From assembly GCF_021379005.1 (NCBI RefSeq), contig NZ_CP075171.1, forward strand, positions 3,596,001 to 3,660,000: a stretch of 64,000 bases of DNA. The letters run 5' to 3'. Below, piece by piece: positions 1-9,000 of the stretch. A program made the position numbers and the translations under genes. The notes beneath the pieces were generated by a model. The model ran no database searches. It was not told the DNA's origin and was given only the letters and a program-made list of their open reading frames with translations. Within the stretch, counting starts at the first letter, position 1. Every line of letters starts with the position of its first letter. This DNA comes from Leptodesmis sichuanensis A121 (GTDB lineage Bacteria > Cyanobacteriota > Cyanobacteriia > Leptolyngbyales > Leptolyngbyaceae).

Positions 1-1127
1 CAAGTTGCTGCTGAATCAATTCTTTTGAAATTTACTGAGTGGTTACATGGGCAATATGCAGTGACTTGCACTCAGCAATGGCTAGGTCGATTAAACAGTC
101 AACAGTCTGTTGGTTCTGTGATTCAGCAGTTTGAAGCAGATTTGCAAGTTTTTAAAGATGAGCAGTTGAAAGATTGGAATGGCTTGTCAGATCTTCTACA
201 CAATCTAAAACAAGCAGTGCGTGATGCAGAAGATGCCAATGATAGTAAGAAACAAAAAGTGTTGGAATATAAACGCGATCGCATTCGAGAAGAACTAGAA
301 AAAATCCAAAAGCGTCAACTCCATGAAGAACTGGCAAAAGCCAGCATACTTCCGATCTATGGCTTCCCAATCGATGTGGTGCAACTGCTCACTAGAGACA
401 GTAAACAATTTTTCCAAGGACAGGGAAAACATCGACTCCAGCGCGATCGCCGTCTTGCATTAGGAGAGTATGCCCCCGGACAAGAGGTCGTTGTTGACGA
501 TCGAGTTCACACTAGTGTTGGCGTACTGCGACCCGATGACCTGCCAAATCGCTTCTACTGGGTTTGCCAGTCTTGCAACTTCTTCATGGCAGCCAGTACC
601 GATACCGAACTGCTAAACCGCTTAGGGATTGCTGATGGCGATCCAAAATGCCCTATCTGCCAAGCAAAGCCATCAGCTAGTGAACAAAAGCCGCGTTTAT
701 ACAAAATTCCCAAAGCTTTTACGACGGACTGGAGCGAACAGCCCAAAGTAACTCCCTACAGCAAACCTATGCGGCAGCCAACCTCTCAGGTATTTTTAGC
801 CCAGGAGGGCGATAACGCTGAGCCTCAGTCCTCTGAGTTCTTCGAATTAATCGTCAGTCAGGGCGGGCAGTTTTTCTTATCTAATCAGGGACCTTTGGAA
901 GAGGGGCGAGGGTTTAAGAATCGAGGATTCGCTATTTGTAAGCGATGTGGGCGTGACCTCAGTGAGGAAGTCCGTCGTAATCAGCGCAATCGTACCCGTC
1001 AGTCCAAAACCTCAACTCAAAATTCTCGACAAATCAGTCATACCCATCCAATTACAGGAAGTATCTGCGAGGGGTGGTATGAACATACCCATCTAGGTCA
1101 CGAATTTCGCAGCGATCTTCTAAAAAT
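1..1127 (+). pseudogene. DUF1998 helicase-type protein, 5' segment (IS-interrupted, runs off left edge)
   Basis: The frame is open from base 1, so the gene begins outside the window. Cys pairs (CQSC near 545-575, CPIC near 650, CKRCG near 940) look like zinc knuckles. The segment ends with the DUF1998 signature LGHEFRSDLL, which breaks at 1127 where an insertion sequence begins. Reading on into the IS gives an unrelated tail that stops at 1197. DUF1998 occurs at the C-terminus of DEAD/DEAH helicases of MrfA, DISARM and Druantia type; the helicase motor is not in view. Joined to 2318-3797 the frame is continuous, giving 868 visible residues. The function in phage defence or DNA repair is inferred from family and context. 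The exact system is unresolved. Confidence 0.8.
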
Positions 1128-1224
1128 GAGTGCATCCCACATTTGCGATGAGTATAAGTGCTTAGGGCTATGTTTGGGAGACAACGCTAAACTTTGAGCA
1201 TTCCACCTTTAGCCGATAACTCCA

Positions 1225-2285
1225 ATGGACGCTGAGAAAAAAGCCCAAATTCAAGCCCATGCTCGTGCCCTTGCCGCTCTGCTGTACGAGGAAACCGACC
1301 CGGAGCAAGTAAAAACATTAGCAGGGATTGAGGTAGCAGTAAGAGGGCATCTGCTGGAACACGTCGGTCCAGAACTCGGGGATTTTTTATTGCAACAAGC
1401 AGCGGCACCACAAGTGGACGAAAGCGCAGCCTCGACAGTATCGTCGGACGACTGCACTTGAGCGAGAAACAGGCACAAATTCTGGAGGTGAAAGCCTACA
1501 CACGCTGGAGTCCTTACCTGGAGCAGTGTTGTTTGTTGCTCAGTGCCAACGAGTCGTATGAGCGAGCGGCAGAAGACATCGAAGTGTTGACTGGGGTGAA
1601 GGTTACTCACAGCACTCAACAACGATTAGTCCATCGTCAAACCTTCGAGTTACCGCAAGTGGCAGGAGTGGTTGAGGAGATGAGTGTAGACGGCGGCAAA
1701 GTACGATTGCGAACCCCTCAAGGACAACCGAGTGAATGGCGAGATTACAAGGGGGTGAATCTGCACGAGTGCTGTGTGGCTGCTTTTTTCCAGGATAACG
1801 AGCAATTGGTTAACTGGGTCAACCCTCAACCCTTGTCTGACCCGCTCACTTGCTTAGGAGATGGGCACGATGGGATCTGGAATATTTATGCCCAGATCGG
1901 CACCACGACCCAAAGACGGGAGATTTTGGATTGGTATCACCTCATCGAGAATTTGGGCAAGGTGGGTGGTTCCCAGCAACGTTTAGCGGTGGTGGAAGCC
2001 TGCTTGTGGCAGGGCGATGTCGAGGGAGCGATCATCCAGTTTGAGGATTGGCAACACGAGCGGGTTGCGACTTTCATTGCCTATCTCAACAAGCATCGAC
2101 AGCGGATTGTCAACTATGGCTATTATCAAGCCGAAGGCATTTCCATTGGTTCTGGTGCAATTGAATCAACGGTCAAACAAGTCGGGCGGCGCGTCAAGAT
2201 ATCGGGGGCGCAGTGGGAAAAGGGTAACGTACCACAGGTGCTGAAGCAACGCTGTGCTTACCTTAATGGGCAATTCTCAAAATGA
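1225..2285 (+). CDS. ISKra4-family transposase, two overlapping frames joined by a predicted -1 frameshift
   Basis: Frame A (1225-1461) begins MDAEKKAQIQ. Frame B (open to 2285) contains the catalytic region, with the EMSVDGGKVRLR segment near 1678 typical of ISKra4 DDE enzymes. Read without shifting, frame A ends in an unrelated tail. Stepping back one base at the T-run at 1383-1388 gives the continuation IATSSGTTSGRKRSLD and flows into frame B. The product would be about 353 residues. The sequence at the step is U UUU UUA in the zero frame, a classic slippery heptamer. A sequencing or natural single-base deletion in that T-run would look the same. Confidence 0.85.
1383..1389 (+). promoter_or_regulatory. 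Slippery heptamer TTTTTTA for -1 frameshifting in the transposase
   Basis: The heptamer is in the X XXY YYZ register of frame A. A -1 step here fuses frame A to frame B with residues that fit the transposase family. It may act by ribosomal frameshifting or by transcriptional slippage on the six-T run. Confidence 0.6.
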
Positions 2286-2317
2286 GTCTTACAAAACTGG
2301 GATGCACTCCTAAAAAT

Positions 2318-3797
2318 CCGCTTTACCGCCGCTGCTAATCCGCCCAATTTGTTTGGCTCAGTGATTCATTTAGATGGGGGACGCGAAATTCATTCTGATA
2401 CAGATTCGGATGTTGAGCAAACAAATACGCCATCCAGTGGAGCAGCATTCTGGCGATCTCTGACCTATGCGCTCCTAGCTGCGGCTGCCCAAATTATTGA
2501 TGTTCCTCGTTCTGAACTTGATGGACTATTTCGTCCTTTAGAAGAAAGCAACGCAGAAACGGCAGAAATTATCATTTACGACAATGTCCCCGGAGGAGCA
2601 GGTTATAGCAAACGCATTGCCAATCACTTCTCAGAAATTTTGCAACGAGCCTATCAATTAGTTGAATCTTGTAGTTGTGGCAGCAGTTGCTACGACTGCT
2701 TGAGAACCTACACAAACCAGATCTTTCATCACGAACTCGATCGGCATCTAGTCTCAACTTTTCTCAGACCTATCGTGGAGCGACTAAAACCCGACGAATT
2801 GCTTCAATCCTTTGCGCCAGATGCAAACCGGGTTAGTTTATCTCGAATGGCATCAGATCTTGAGCGTTATTCCACAATGGCAGGCGCAAATACGATCGGC
2901 TACTTACCTAGAATTACTGACCCCTTTACGCTCCAGCGATTGACCCAAATTGTTGAGACATCAGGAAGCAGCACCCCTCTAGAACTGATTGTTTCGTATT
3001 TGCCTGAACAAGAGAATAATGACCAGGTTCGCGTTTTACGCAAGCGGTTATCTCAGTGGATTGATCAAGGGTTACTAGTTCTATATAGGACGAAAGAGAA
3101 CCACTCCTTAACCTTTTGCTTTAGTAGTCAACTCCCTCACCGCACTGCTCTTCAACTTCAAATTAATAATAATGGCGAACCAACCGAATGGTTTCAGACA
3201 CGCAGCGAACGGGGTGTTAACCAAGTTTTTCAAGATTTGAAAAGTTTAGAGACCAACGCAATCGTTGTTCAAGCGTCAACATTGGAAGACTCTGACACAG
3301 TAGTAATTTTTCCAACACCTAGTTGGGGAAGTCTCACTCTTGAGCAACTTCGCAAAGAGCTTGGTCTAGCACAGGTATTGCGGGGAAGTCAAATCAAAAA
3401 AATAGTTTACAGCGATCGCTATCTCAACCAACAAAACCAGCCTGGAGCAGAAATCTTGGCAGATCTCCTTCAGGGAATGTGGTTGAACGATGATTCTCAA
3501 CTGACTATCCATATCCAGCAATCAAAAGAGGAATATGACCGAAGGGATACTCAGCGCCGCATAGATATTGGGCGTTTTCTATCTAATCTCCCTGGAAAGG
3601 TTAAGGTTGAAATGAGACCTTATCCCAAACGTTGTCAACCACCCTTTCCCCATCGGCGAGAACTAACCATAGAATTCCAAAGTAATTCAACTTATCGAAT
3701 CCTTTTCGACAAAGGACTTGACTTTCTCAAAAAAGACTCTGACGGAAAATATCGTATTGAGGAAACAACTTATATCGTCATCGTCAAGCTGGCCTAA
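2318..3797 (+). pseudogene. DUF1998 helicase-type protein, 3' segment (C-terminal part)
   Basis: This is the continuation of the gene interrupted at 1127. It starts IRFTAAANPP when rejoined, and the first usable start of its own is TTG at 2349. Residues after 2449 match the DUF1998 core: FWRSLTYALL, IIIYDNVPGGAGY, then CSCGSSCYDCLRTY with a Cys set near 2670-2705 and HHELDRHL. About 330 residues follow DUF1998. The last ~120 (KIVYSDRYL; HRRELTIEF; FDKGLDFLKK) faintly resemble the phospholipase D-like MIT_C fold, which is a guess. Several HIP1 octamers in the gene suggest long residence in this genome. The stop lies 66 bp before an attC-like site. Confidence 0.75.
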
Positions 3798-3863
3798 TCA
3801 TCGAAATGCTCAAGTAGACAGTACACAGATAGAACTCAAGAGGAGCGATCGGTGAGGAGAGCC

Positions 3864-3948
3864 AGCTAACACTGCGTGGCAGCGGACGGACAAAAGATAT
3901 CTGTGAGAGGTGAGGGTTACTTGCCGCCGCTGCACTTTACCGTTATAC
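3864..3948 (+). repeat. attC-like recombination site 1 (integron cassette type)
   Basis: The order of boxes is R'' AGCTAAC (3864-3870), L'' CAGCGGACGG (3880-3889), L' CCGCCGCTG (3924-3932) and R' GTTATAC (3942-3948). L'' pairs with L' except for one extra A, the extrahelical base that marks attC folded strands. Both spacers between outer and inner boxes are 9 nt. R' pairs perfectly with the GTATAAC box at 7270-7276 rather than with its own R'', as expected after a cassette has inserted. No integrase gene is in view. Confidence 0.65.
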
Positions 3949-3979
3949 GGCAGCTACACCTTTGCCGCCCTACAAATCT

Positions 3980-4861
3980 TTACTCCAAAAGCCACGATAG
4001 ATCACGTCCAATTAGTAACTCTGTTTTCTCTGCATGGTGTGTATTCTTCATGGAGATAGACCGTGTACTAAAGCCGTGATGTTCTGCTAAATCTTGTGCT
4101 TCTTGAGTGTTGTCATAGCTCATTAAAAAGTCTCCTTCCAGTTTATTAGCAAGTTCAAACAATCCTTTGTGATTAATTATTGAATATCGATATAGCCTTC
4201 GGCCTGCATTAATATAGGGTGGATCAATAAAATAAATGGTGTCTCTGCGATGAGTATTTTGTTCGCAAATCTCAAATCCATCTCCCTCGATAAATTTAAT
4301 TTTGTGTCTTATTTGTGCAATAGCAAGTATCCGCTTTTGAAGAGTTTCGGGATACCAGCGTGATGTTATGCCTTTGCCATTTTCTCCCTGCTTAATGAAA
4401 CTTGCTCCATCTGCAAGAATTCCACCTCGATTAACACGATTTTTCACTATGGTAGCGAAAGCAAGAGACCTTAGAGATTGATTCGATGCTTCAATTGCTC
4501 TTCTTGCGTTTTCTGGAGTCAAATGAAAATTTCTAATAGCATCAGCCAACCATTCAGCGTCACCTTCTAAAATGATGCGCCATACGGCAGCTACACCCTC
4601 ATCTTTTTCTACCATTGTGACTTGACCAACTAAACTTTCAAAGGCAGCAGTTAGACTTACAATACCGCCACCTGTAAAAGGTTCAATCAATTCTTTATCT
4701 AAACCACCGTGTTTTAATAACCATTGTCTAATTCTCGGAATTAACCAGGTCTTACCTCCAGCGTAGCGAAAAGGACTACGCTGAGGCACACTAGCAACAT
4801 TCACTATATGCTGTTTCTTTTGTAAAGGCTTAGTATCAAATAATTCAATTTGATCCATCAC
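3980..4861 (-). CDS. D12-class DNA adenine N6-methyltransferase
   Basis: The enzyme transfers a methyl group from S-adenosylmethionine to adenine N6 in DNA. Visible motifs are FRYAGGK near residue 31 (the SAM pocket of the D12 class), EPFTGGG near 60, NRVNRGG near 140 and the catalytic DPPY near 215. At 293 residues it is the usual length for a Dam/M.EcoRV-type enzyme and looks intact. It lies 7 bp downstream of the disrupted NotI-family endonuclease on the same strand, so it is probably the modification half of that system and now acts alone. Its target is unknown; many D12 enzymes methylate GATC, which is also the centre of HIP1. The module has AT-rich codons and no HIP1 site by eye, which suggests transfer. 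Confidence 0.9.
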   Translation of the reverse strand: MMDQIELFDTKPLQKKQHIVNVASVPQRSPFRYAGGKTWLIPRIRQWLLKHGGLDKELIEPFTGGGIVSLTAAFESLVGQVTMVEKDEGVAAVWRIILEGDAEWLADAIRNFHLTPENARRAIEASNQSLRSLAFATIVKNRVNRGGILADGASFIKQGENGKGITSRWYPETLQKRILAIAQIRHKIKFIEGDGFEICEQNTHRRDTIYFIDPPYINAGRRLYRYSIINHKGLFELANKLEGDFLMSYDNTQEAQDLAEHHGFSTRSISMKNTHHAEKTELLIGRDLSWLLE

Positions 4862-4868
4862 TTTTCTC

Positions 4869-5334
4869 TTACTGTAAAGGTATATCTAGAATAGTTTGTG
4901 TATCAGGCGGATTTTCCAATTTATCATCTAGCTTCTGCTGAAGTATCGCCAAAAAATCTTCTAATCTTCCAGGTTCTGGAGTAGATATTCGATTAATTGC
5001 TGACCAGTACTCTGTATAAAAGATATTGCTTAAGATTAAATCGAACTGATCATTCTGCCGTTGCAAATCATAAAGATGCCAGGCAATTTCAGCCTGCTCT
5101 TGCTCAACTCTTGGCAAATTAGGTAACGTTTCAAAGAAGCTCTTTTGAACAACAACCACCTGCTTCTTGTTCCATCCATGCAGAATTGCACCTTTATACA
5201 ATAGTTGAGGAGTCAACCGCTTGCGTGATGACGATAGATAGTCTGGGGTTGGGTAGTAGTCAGCTAATCTTGACCAATCTATATTCTCCCAATCTTGAGG
5301 ATTGTTCATGTATGTCTCGAAGGGTCTGCGTACA
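4869..5334 (-). pseudogene. NotI-family restriction endonuclease, C-terminal part (IS-interrupted)
   Basis: The frame reads from the IS edge (VRRPFETY) into MNNPQDWENIDW, then the conserved block DYLSSSRKRLTPQLLYKG and STPEPGRLEDFL. These match the C-terminal half of NotI-like endonucleases in conserved phrase order. An ATG at 5309 would allow a 146-residue fragment, but it lacks the catalytic residues and the Cys cluster. Removing bases 5335-6770 joins it in frame to 6771-7177, giving a 290-residue ancestral enzyme. Confidence 0.8.
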
Positions 5335-6761
5335 CAGCAATTCCAAATTCAGATTTTGACAGGAAGAACAACTGAAGAGAGGATAGAGATTCCTACGCGA
5401 GAGCCGAAACATGGAGAGTCTGCCCCTGAGTTTTGCTGTGTTGCTGAGCTATCTACGTCAAGTCGTGGAACAGATTGCTGACCCGCGACAGCCGAGCAAT
5501 GGAACGCGCTACAAGCTGAGCGATGGGATTTTGGGGGCGTTTTCGGTGTTCTTCATGCAATGTGAATCGTTTCTAGAGCATCAGCGGCAGATGCAAAGTC
5601 AGCGGGGCAAAGACAACGCCCAAAGTTTGTTTGGGATTGCCCAGATTCCGAGTTCAGCGCAAATCCGCAATTTGTTGGATGAAGTGGCAGCGGTGGGATT
5701 GTTTGCCGTGTTTTTCCAGGTTTATGCCGCTTTGATGCGAGGGGGATATTTCAAATCCTATCAGCAATGGAATGGAGATTTGTTGGTGGCATTGGATGGC
5801 ACGGAGTACTTCAAGTCGCAGAAGATTCACTGTCAGTACTGTTCGAGTCGAACCCACAAGAATGGCAAGGTCACTTACGTTCATCAGGCGATTTTGCCAG
5901 CGATTGTCGCGCCTGATCAACCGCAGGTGATTGCGTTAGTCCCAGAGTTTGTCACCCCGCAAGATGGGCATGAGAAGCAAGACTGTGAAGTGGCAGCCGC
6001 CAAACGGTGGATCAGCACTCATGCGGCTCGGTTTGGAACTCAAGGGATAACCCTGCTTGGAGATGACCTCTATAGCCATCAACCCCTGTGCGAACACTGC
6101 TTACAGCATCAACTCAGCTTTATTTTTACGTGTCTGCCACAGTCGCACCCTGCCCTCTACGACTGGCTGGGCTATTTGGATGCCAACGGCGAAGTCAAAA
6201 CCTTAGAACAAGCGCAGTGGAACAAACGCACGAAAGAAATTTATCGCTACCGCTATGTCAATCAAATTCCGCTGCGCGACACCCAACCTGCTTTGCAAGT
6301 CAACTGGTGTGAACTCACAGTGGTGCGCGAATCAGACGGCAAAGTCCTCTACACCAATGCCTGGGTGACTGACCACGACCTGACTCCCGCAACGGTGCCC
6401 CACGTGGTCAGCGCTGGCAGAAGTCGGTGGAAGACTGAGAACGAAAATCATAACGTCCTCAAGACCAAGGGCTATCATCTCGAACATAACTTTGGCCATG
6501 GTCAACACCATCTAGCTGCTACTCTGCTCACCCTCAATCTCTTGGCATTCCTCTTTCATACCGTCTTGCATCTCGTTGACCTCTCCTATCAGCAGATTCG
6601 CCACAAGCGAGGGACGCGCAGGGGCTTTTTCCAAGATATTTTGGCGCTCACCAAATACCTCTGGTTTGAAAGTTGGCAGCATCTCCTCAATTTCATGCTC
6701 TCTGATTCCCCGCCTGCTCAAACTGCTGATTCCTCTTAGCTTTTTGAATTTAGAATTGCTG
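5335..6761 (+). mobile_element. DDE insertion sequence inside the NotI-family endonuclease gene
   Basis: The element is 1427 bp. Its inverted ends CAGCAATTCCAAATTCA (from 5335) and the complement of TGAATTTAGAATTGCTG (to 6761) differ at one base in 17. A 9 bp target duplication, CTGCGTACA, lies at 5326-5334 and 6762-6770. One transposase gene fills it. Excision of the element and one duplication restores the endonuclease frame exactly. Confidence 0.9.
5411..6739 (+). CDS. DDE transposase (IS4-like superfamily, possibly ISNCY)
   Basis: This 442-residue transposase spans nearly the whole element. Likely catalytic acidic residues lie in VALDGTEYF (near 128), LLGDDLYSH (near 219) and RSRWKTENENHN (near 337). 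The last segment has the W-x2-E spacing common to IS4-type enzymes. A Cys pair (CQYCSS) follows the first Asp. It probably moves its own DNA by cut-and-paste and appears intact. Family assignment is tentative; the 9 bp duplication and terminal repeats are firm. Confidence 0.8.
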   Translation: MESLPLSFAVLLSYLRQVVEQIADPRQPSNGTRYKLSDGILGAFSVFFMQCESFLEHQRQMQSQRGKDNAQSLFGIAQIPSSAQIRNLLDEVAAVGLFAVFFQVYAALMRGGYFKSYQQWNGDLLVALDGTEYFKSQKIHCQYCSSRTHKNGKVTYVHQAILPAIVAPDQPQVIALVPEFVTPQDGHEKQDCEVAAAKRWISTHAARFGTQGITLLGDDLYSHQPLCEHCLQHQLSFIFTCLPQSHPALYDWLGYLDANGEVKTLEQAQWNKRTKEIYRYRYVNQIPLRDTQPALQVNWCELTVVRESDGKVLYTNAWVTDHDLTPATVPHVVSAGRSRWKTENENHNVLKTKGYHLEHNFGHGQHHLAATLLTLNLLAFLFHTVLHLVDLSYQQIRHKRGTRRGFFQDILALTKYLWFESWQHLLNFMLSDSPPAQTADSS

Positions 6762-7177
6762 CTGCGTACATTTCCAGATATGTAGACAGCCTGTATCTCC
6801 ACAGCCCCAAAATCTATCACTCTTCCTCGATCATCGTAAGAAACCAGTACAACATCAATGTTGCCTGCTGATTGTCCATTAGCATCCTTTAGCCGAACCT
6901 CTGTTAGAGATGTCCAGTTTGCCTGACTCCCAAAGAAGAAGGTTGCAGCATTCTCAGCAATTAACCAGTTTTGCCGGAATCGGACTGGACAAGTGATGAC
7001 AGGAGAATTCCTGTGATAAATGCTACATACTCCTAATGGGTCGTTAGCCTTGTCCTTGGTACAGTTGGGCACTTTGTTATTGTATGGACAAAGCTTGTTT
7101 CGTCGATAGCGCTCTGCTTGCTCTGAAAAACTGTTACTTGGAAAGCCAAAAACCTCGGCCAAGGGATTATTTGACAT
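6762..7177 (-). pseudogene. NotI-family restriction endonuclease, N-terminal part (IS-interrupted)
   Basis: The segment starts MSNNPLAEVFG at 7177. Four cysteines (KLCPYNN, PNCTK, GVCSIYH, ITCPVRF) match the Cys4 metal site known from the NotI structure. NIDVVLVSYD followed by FGAVEIQAVY matches the NotI catalytic Asp and Glu-x-Gln motif. The frame runs GNVR into the IS at 6761. Reading through the IS gives a junk tail ending at 6512. Endonucleases of this family cut long GC-rich palindromes, but the target here is unknown. With the adjacent methyltransferase it would have formed a type II restriction-modification system. Confidence 0.85.
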
Positions 7178-7249
7178 ATATTTTTGTTAAGCTGGGGTGC
7201 TATACAGGTTCTAAGATTATCGTGCCATTTCTAAAAAAGCTACCTATGA

Positions 7250-7283
7250 TACGGCCATGAGAGAATGCCGTATAACAATATGC
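7250..7283 (+). repeat. attC-like site 2, left fragment, with the cassette-end inverted repeat
   Basis: GTATAAC at 7270-7276 is the expected R'' box and is the exact complement of R' GTTATAC of site 1. The identity extends to GCCGTATAA against TTATACGGC at 3943. TACGGC and GCCGTA around 7252-7272 also form a hairpin that could end transcription. The rest of the site lies at about 9000-9072, beyond the IS110-family element. Confidence 0.55.
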
Positions 7284-7456
7284 CCTGAGTCCTACGGAGT
7301 CAAGAGGCTTGGTGGGAGTTTGTTTTTTATTTCCTGTTTTCCATTCTCTATCCCTTGATGTTTACTTCAATTGAATTCCAGGACGATGCTTCAGCATTGA
7401 TTCTATTTTTTCGATGCTGTTCTTACTCTCATTTTTTGTACTGTCTGTTTTGAGAT

Positions 7457-8755
7457 TTATTCGGCTTCTGCCAAGAGTGCCAAATTTTGTACGAGGGGTG
7501 AACCTTTGCGCTTCAAAGCCATCAGATATTTCACTTCATCATAGGGCTGTCTATCCTGCCAGCAGCGGAAAACAATTCGAATCCACTTGAATGCCAAAGC
7601 CCGAATCGCAGCCTGGTGCGTTTTCCCCTTCTGTCGTTGCATCTGATAAAACGCTTCTGCCCAGAATGAGTATTTGCGAGTTTGTAAGGCCCATTCCACA
7701 AAGGTCTGTCGGAGAAACCTGGGACAACTCCAGCGCCAATGTACCCACGACTTCTGTCCACTGCTCTCCTTCACCGGAGCAATTCCGGCATAGCGCAACA
7801 GGTCTTGGGCAGTTTGGTAGCGATCTCGTTCTTCCCCAAAGGCCACGAGAAGTCTGGGTGCTAAATGGGGTCCGGCTCCTGGTAGTGCGGCAAATAACTC
7901 AGCATCGGGATGGGATTCAAACAGCTTCTCTATCTTGGTATCGAAGGTTGTAATACTGGGTAAGAGCACCTGCAATTGGGCGATTAAGGCTGCAACTAAG
8001 AGTTGCAGCGGTTCTACAATACCTGCATCCTCTGTCAAAGCAACTCCCTGTTGAATTTGCTCAAGCCTATGTTCAATGGTCTTTGCCTGCACAACGTGAT
8101 GCGACTTGAAAAACTTCTCTAACTCTTCTTTAGAGGCAGCTTGGGCAGCTTTGAGACTGGGATAGCAAGTGAGGAACTCACAGAACACCTGGGTATCCTT
8201 ATCCTCAAACCATTCCAGTACTTGAGGGAAATAGCCTTTAAGCGCAGCCGTGATCCGATTGGTCAGGCGCACCTTCTCTGCCACGAGCATCCGTCGATTC
8301 TCCACTAACTGCTGCAGGGAACGCAGTGTGGCACTGCCCGGTTGCCAAGCTTTCAGCTTATCCCAGTGCTTGAGCAACAGTTCAACCAGAATTTGAGCAT
8401 CGGTGGGGTCTGATTTAGCCCGAGAGGGCGCGAACGCTTGGCGATAGTTCGCAACAAGGAGGGTGTTGACTGGGTAAAGCACCAAGAACTCGTACTTGCA
8501 CAGAGCATAGATCAATGATCCTCGTTTTTGCTCTGTACAGATGGCAATCTTTCCTTGCGGAAATCGTTTTCTTAATCCTTCTACCCAAGCAGCGATCGCT
8601 TCTGGTTGAGCACTAATGATGCAAGATTCAATTTGTTGAGTGGTTGAATCATACAAGCAGATATCATGTTTGCGGTCAGCCCAATCAACGCCAATGTAGG
8701 CAGCGTAAAGGGATGATTCAGCAGTTGGCAAGGCGGTAGACTGGTTCATACTCAC
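7457..8755 (-). CDS. IS110-family DEDD recombinase (transposase)
   Basis: The 432-residue protein starts MSMNQSTALP. Its N-terminal RuvC-like domain shows YIGVDWADRKHD near 20 and RAKSDPTDAQIL near 115, supplying Asp residues of the DEDD set. The C-terminal transposase_20 region shows LPGAGPHLAPRL near 290 and YAGIAPVKESSGQKS near 322, where the family's catalytic serine is expected. IS110 recombinases use an element-encoded bridge RNA to select target and donor. The frame is intact. Confidence 0.92.
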   Translation of the reverse strand: MSMNQSTALPTAESSLYAAYIGVDWADRKHDICLYDSTTQQIESCIISAQPEAIAAWVEGLRKRFPQGKIAICTEQKRGSLIYALCKYEFLVLYPVNTLLVANYRQAFAPSRAKSDPTDAQILVELLLKHWDKLKAWQPGSATLRSLQQLVENRRMLVAEKVRLTNRITAALKGYFPQVLEWFEDKDTQVFCEFLTCYPSLKAAQAASKEELEKFFKSHHVVQAKTIEHRLEQIQQGVALTEDAGIVEPLQLLVAALIAQLQVLLPSITTFDTKIEKLFESHPDAELFAALPGAGPHLAPRLLVAFGEERDRYQTAQDLLRYAGIAPVKESSGQKSWVHWRWSCPRFLRQTFVEWALQTRKYSFWAEAFYQMQRQKGKTHQAAIRALAFKWIRIVFRCWQDRQPYDEVKYLMALKRKGSPLVQNLALLAEAE

Positions 8756-9000
8756 ACCCTTGAAAAACTATTGATTGAAACGAAGCTGGAATGCCCTGAT
8801 CTTCAGCCGAAAGTGTTATGGCAAGGTTCGTTAACGCCAAGCCCTGAGGATTCGTTAGTTGAAGCAGGGACAAGAGGCGAGTGCGTGCGATATTGTTAGA
8901 GACATCAGGTGTCGCGCCCATGCAAAGTCGTCACTCGCCTCCTCCGAGTTCTGAAGTTGAGTGTACTCCTCAAACTCAGTCTCGTCCCTCCATAATCCAA
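8756..9000 (-). ncRNA. Candidate bridge-RNA region of the IS110 element
   Basis: This 245 bp region upstream of the recombinase holds no open gene. In IS110-group elements the non-coding end upstream of the recombinase encodes the bridge RNA; in the IS1111 group it lies downstream, here 7284-7456. Short inverted segments are visible, such as GAGGCGAGTG near 8873 against CACTCGCCTC near 8932. The RNA itself is an inference. Confidence 0.3.

Larger units (their letters stand above)
1128..2309 (+). mobile_element. ISKra4-family insertion sequence inside the DUF1998 gene
   Basis: The element is 1182 bp. Its ends are inverted repeats: GAGTGCATCCCA at 1128-1139 is matched by TGGGATGCACTC at 2298-2309. 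An 8 bp target duplication, CTAAAAAT, flanks it at 1120-1127 and 2310-2317. It carries one transposase split over two frames. Removing the element plus one duplication restores the host reading frame exactly, so the insertion is recent. Confidence 0.9.

Noticed and set aside
3876..4079. Open frame of 67 residues on the plus strand
   Set aside because: It covers attC-like site 1 and the antisense 3' end of the methyltransferase.
4582..4597. ATACGGCAGCTACACC matches the cassette start (3945-3960) exactly
   Set aside because: The second copy codes GVAAVW in the intact methyltransferase; a possible old end-duplication, but one 16-base match is not enough to call a site.
6512..6761. Extension of the NotI-family frame through the IS
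   Set aside because: These residues are the antisense of transposase DNA and do not belong to the endonuclease.
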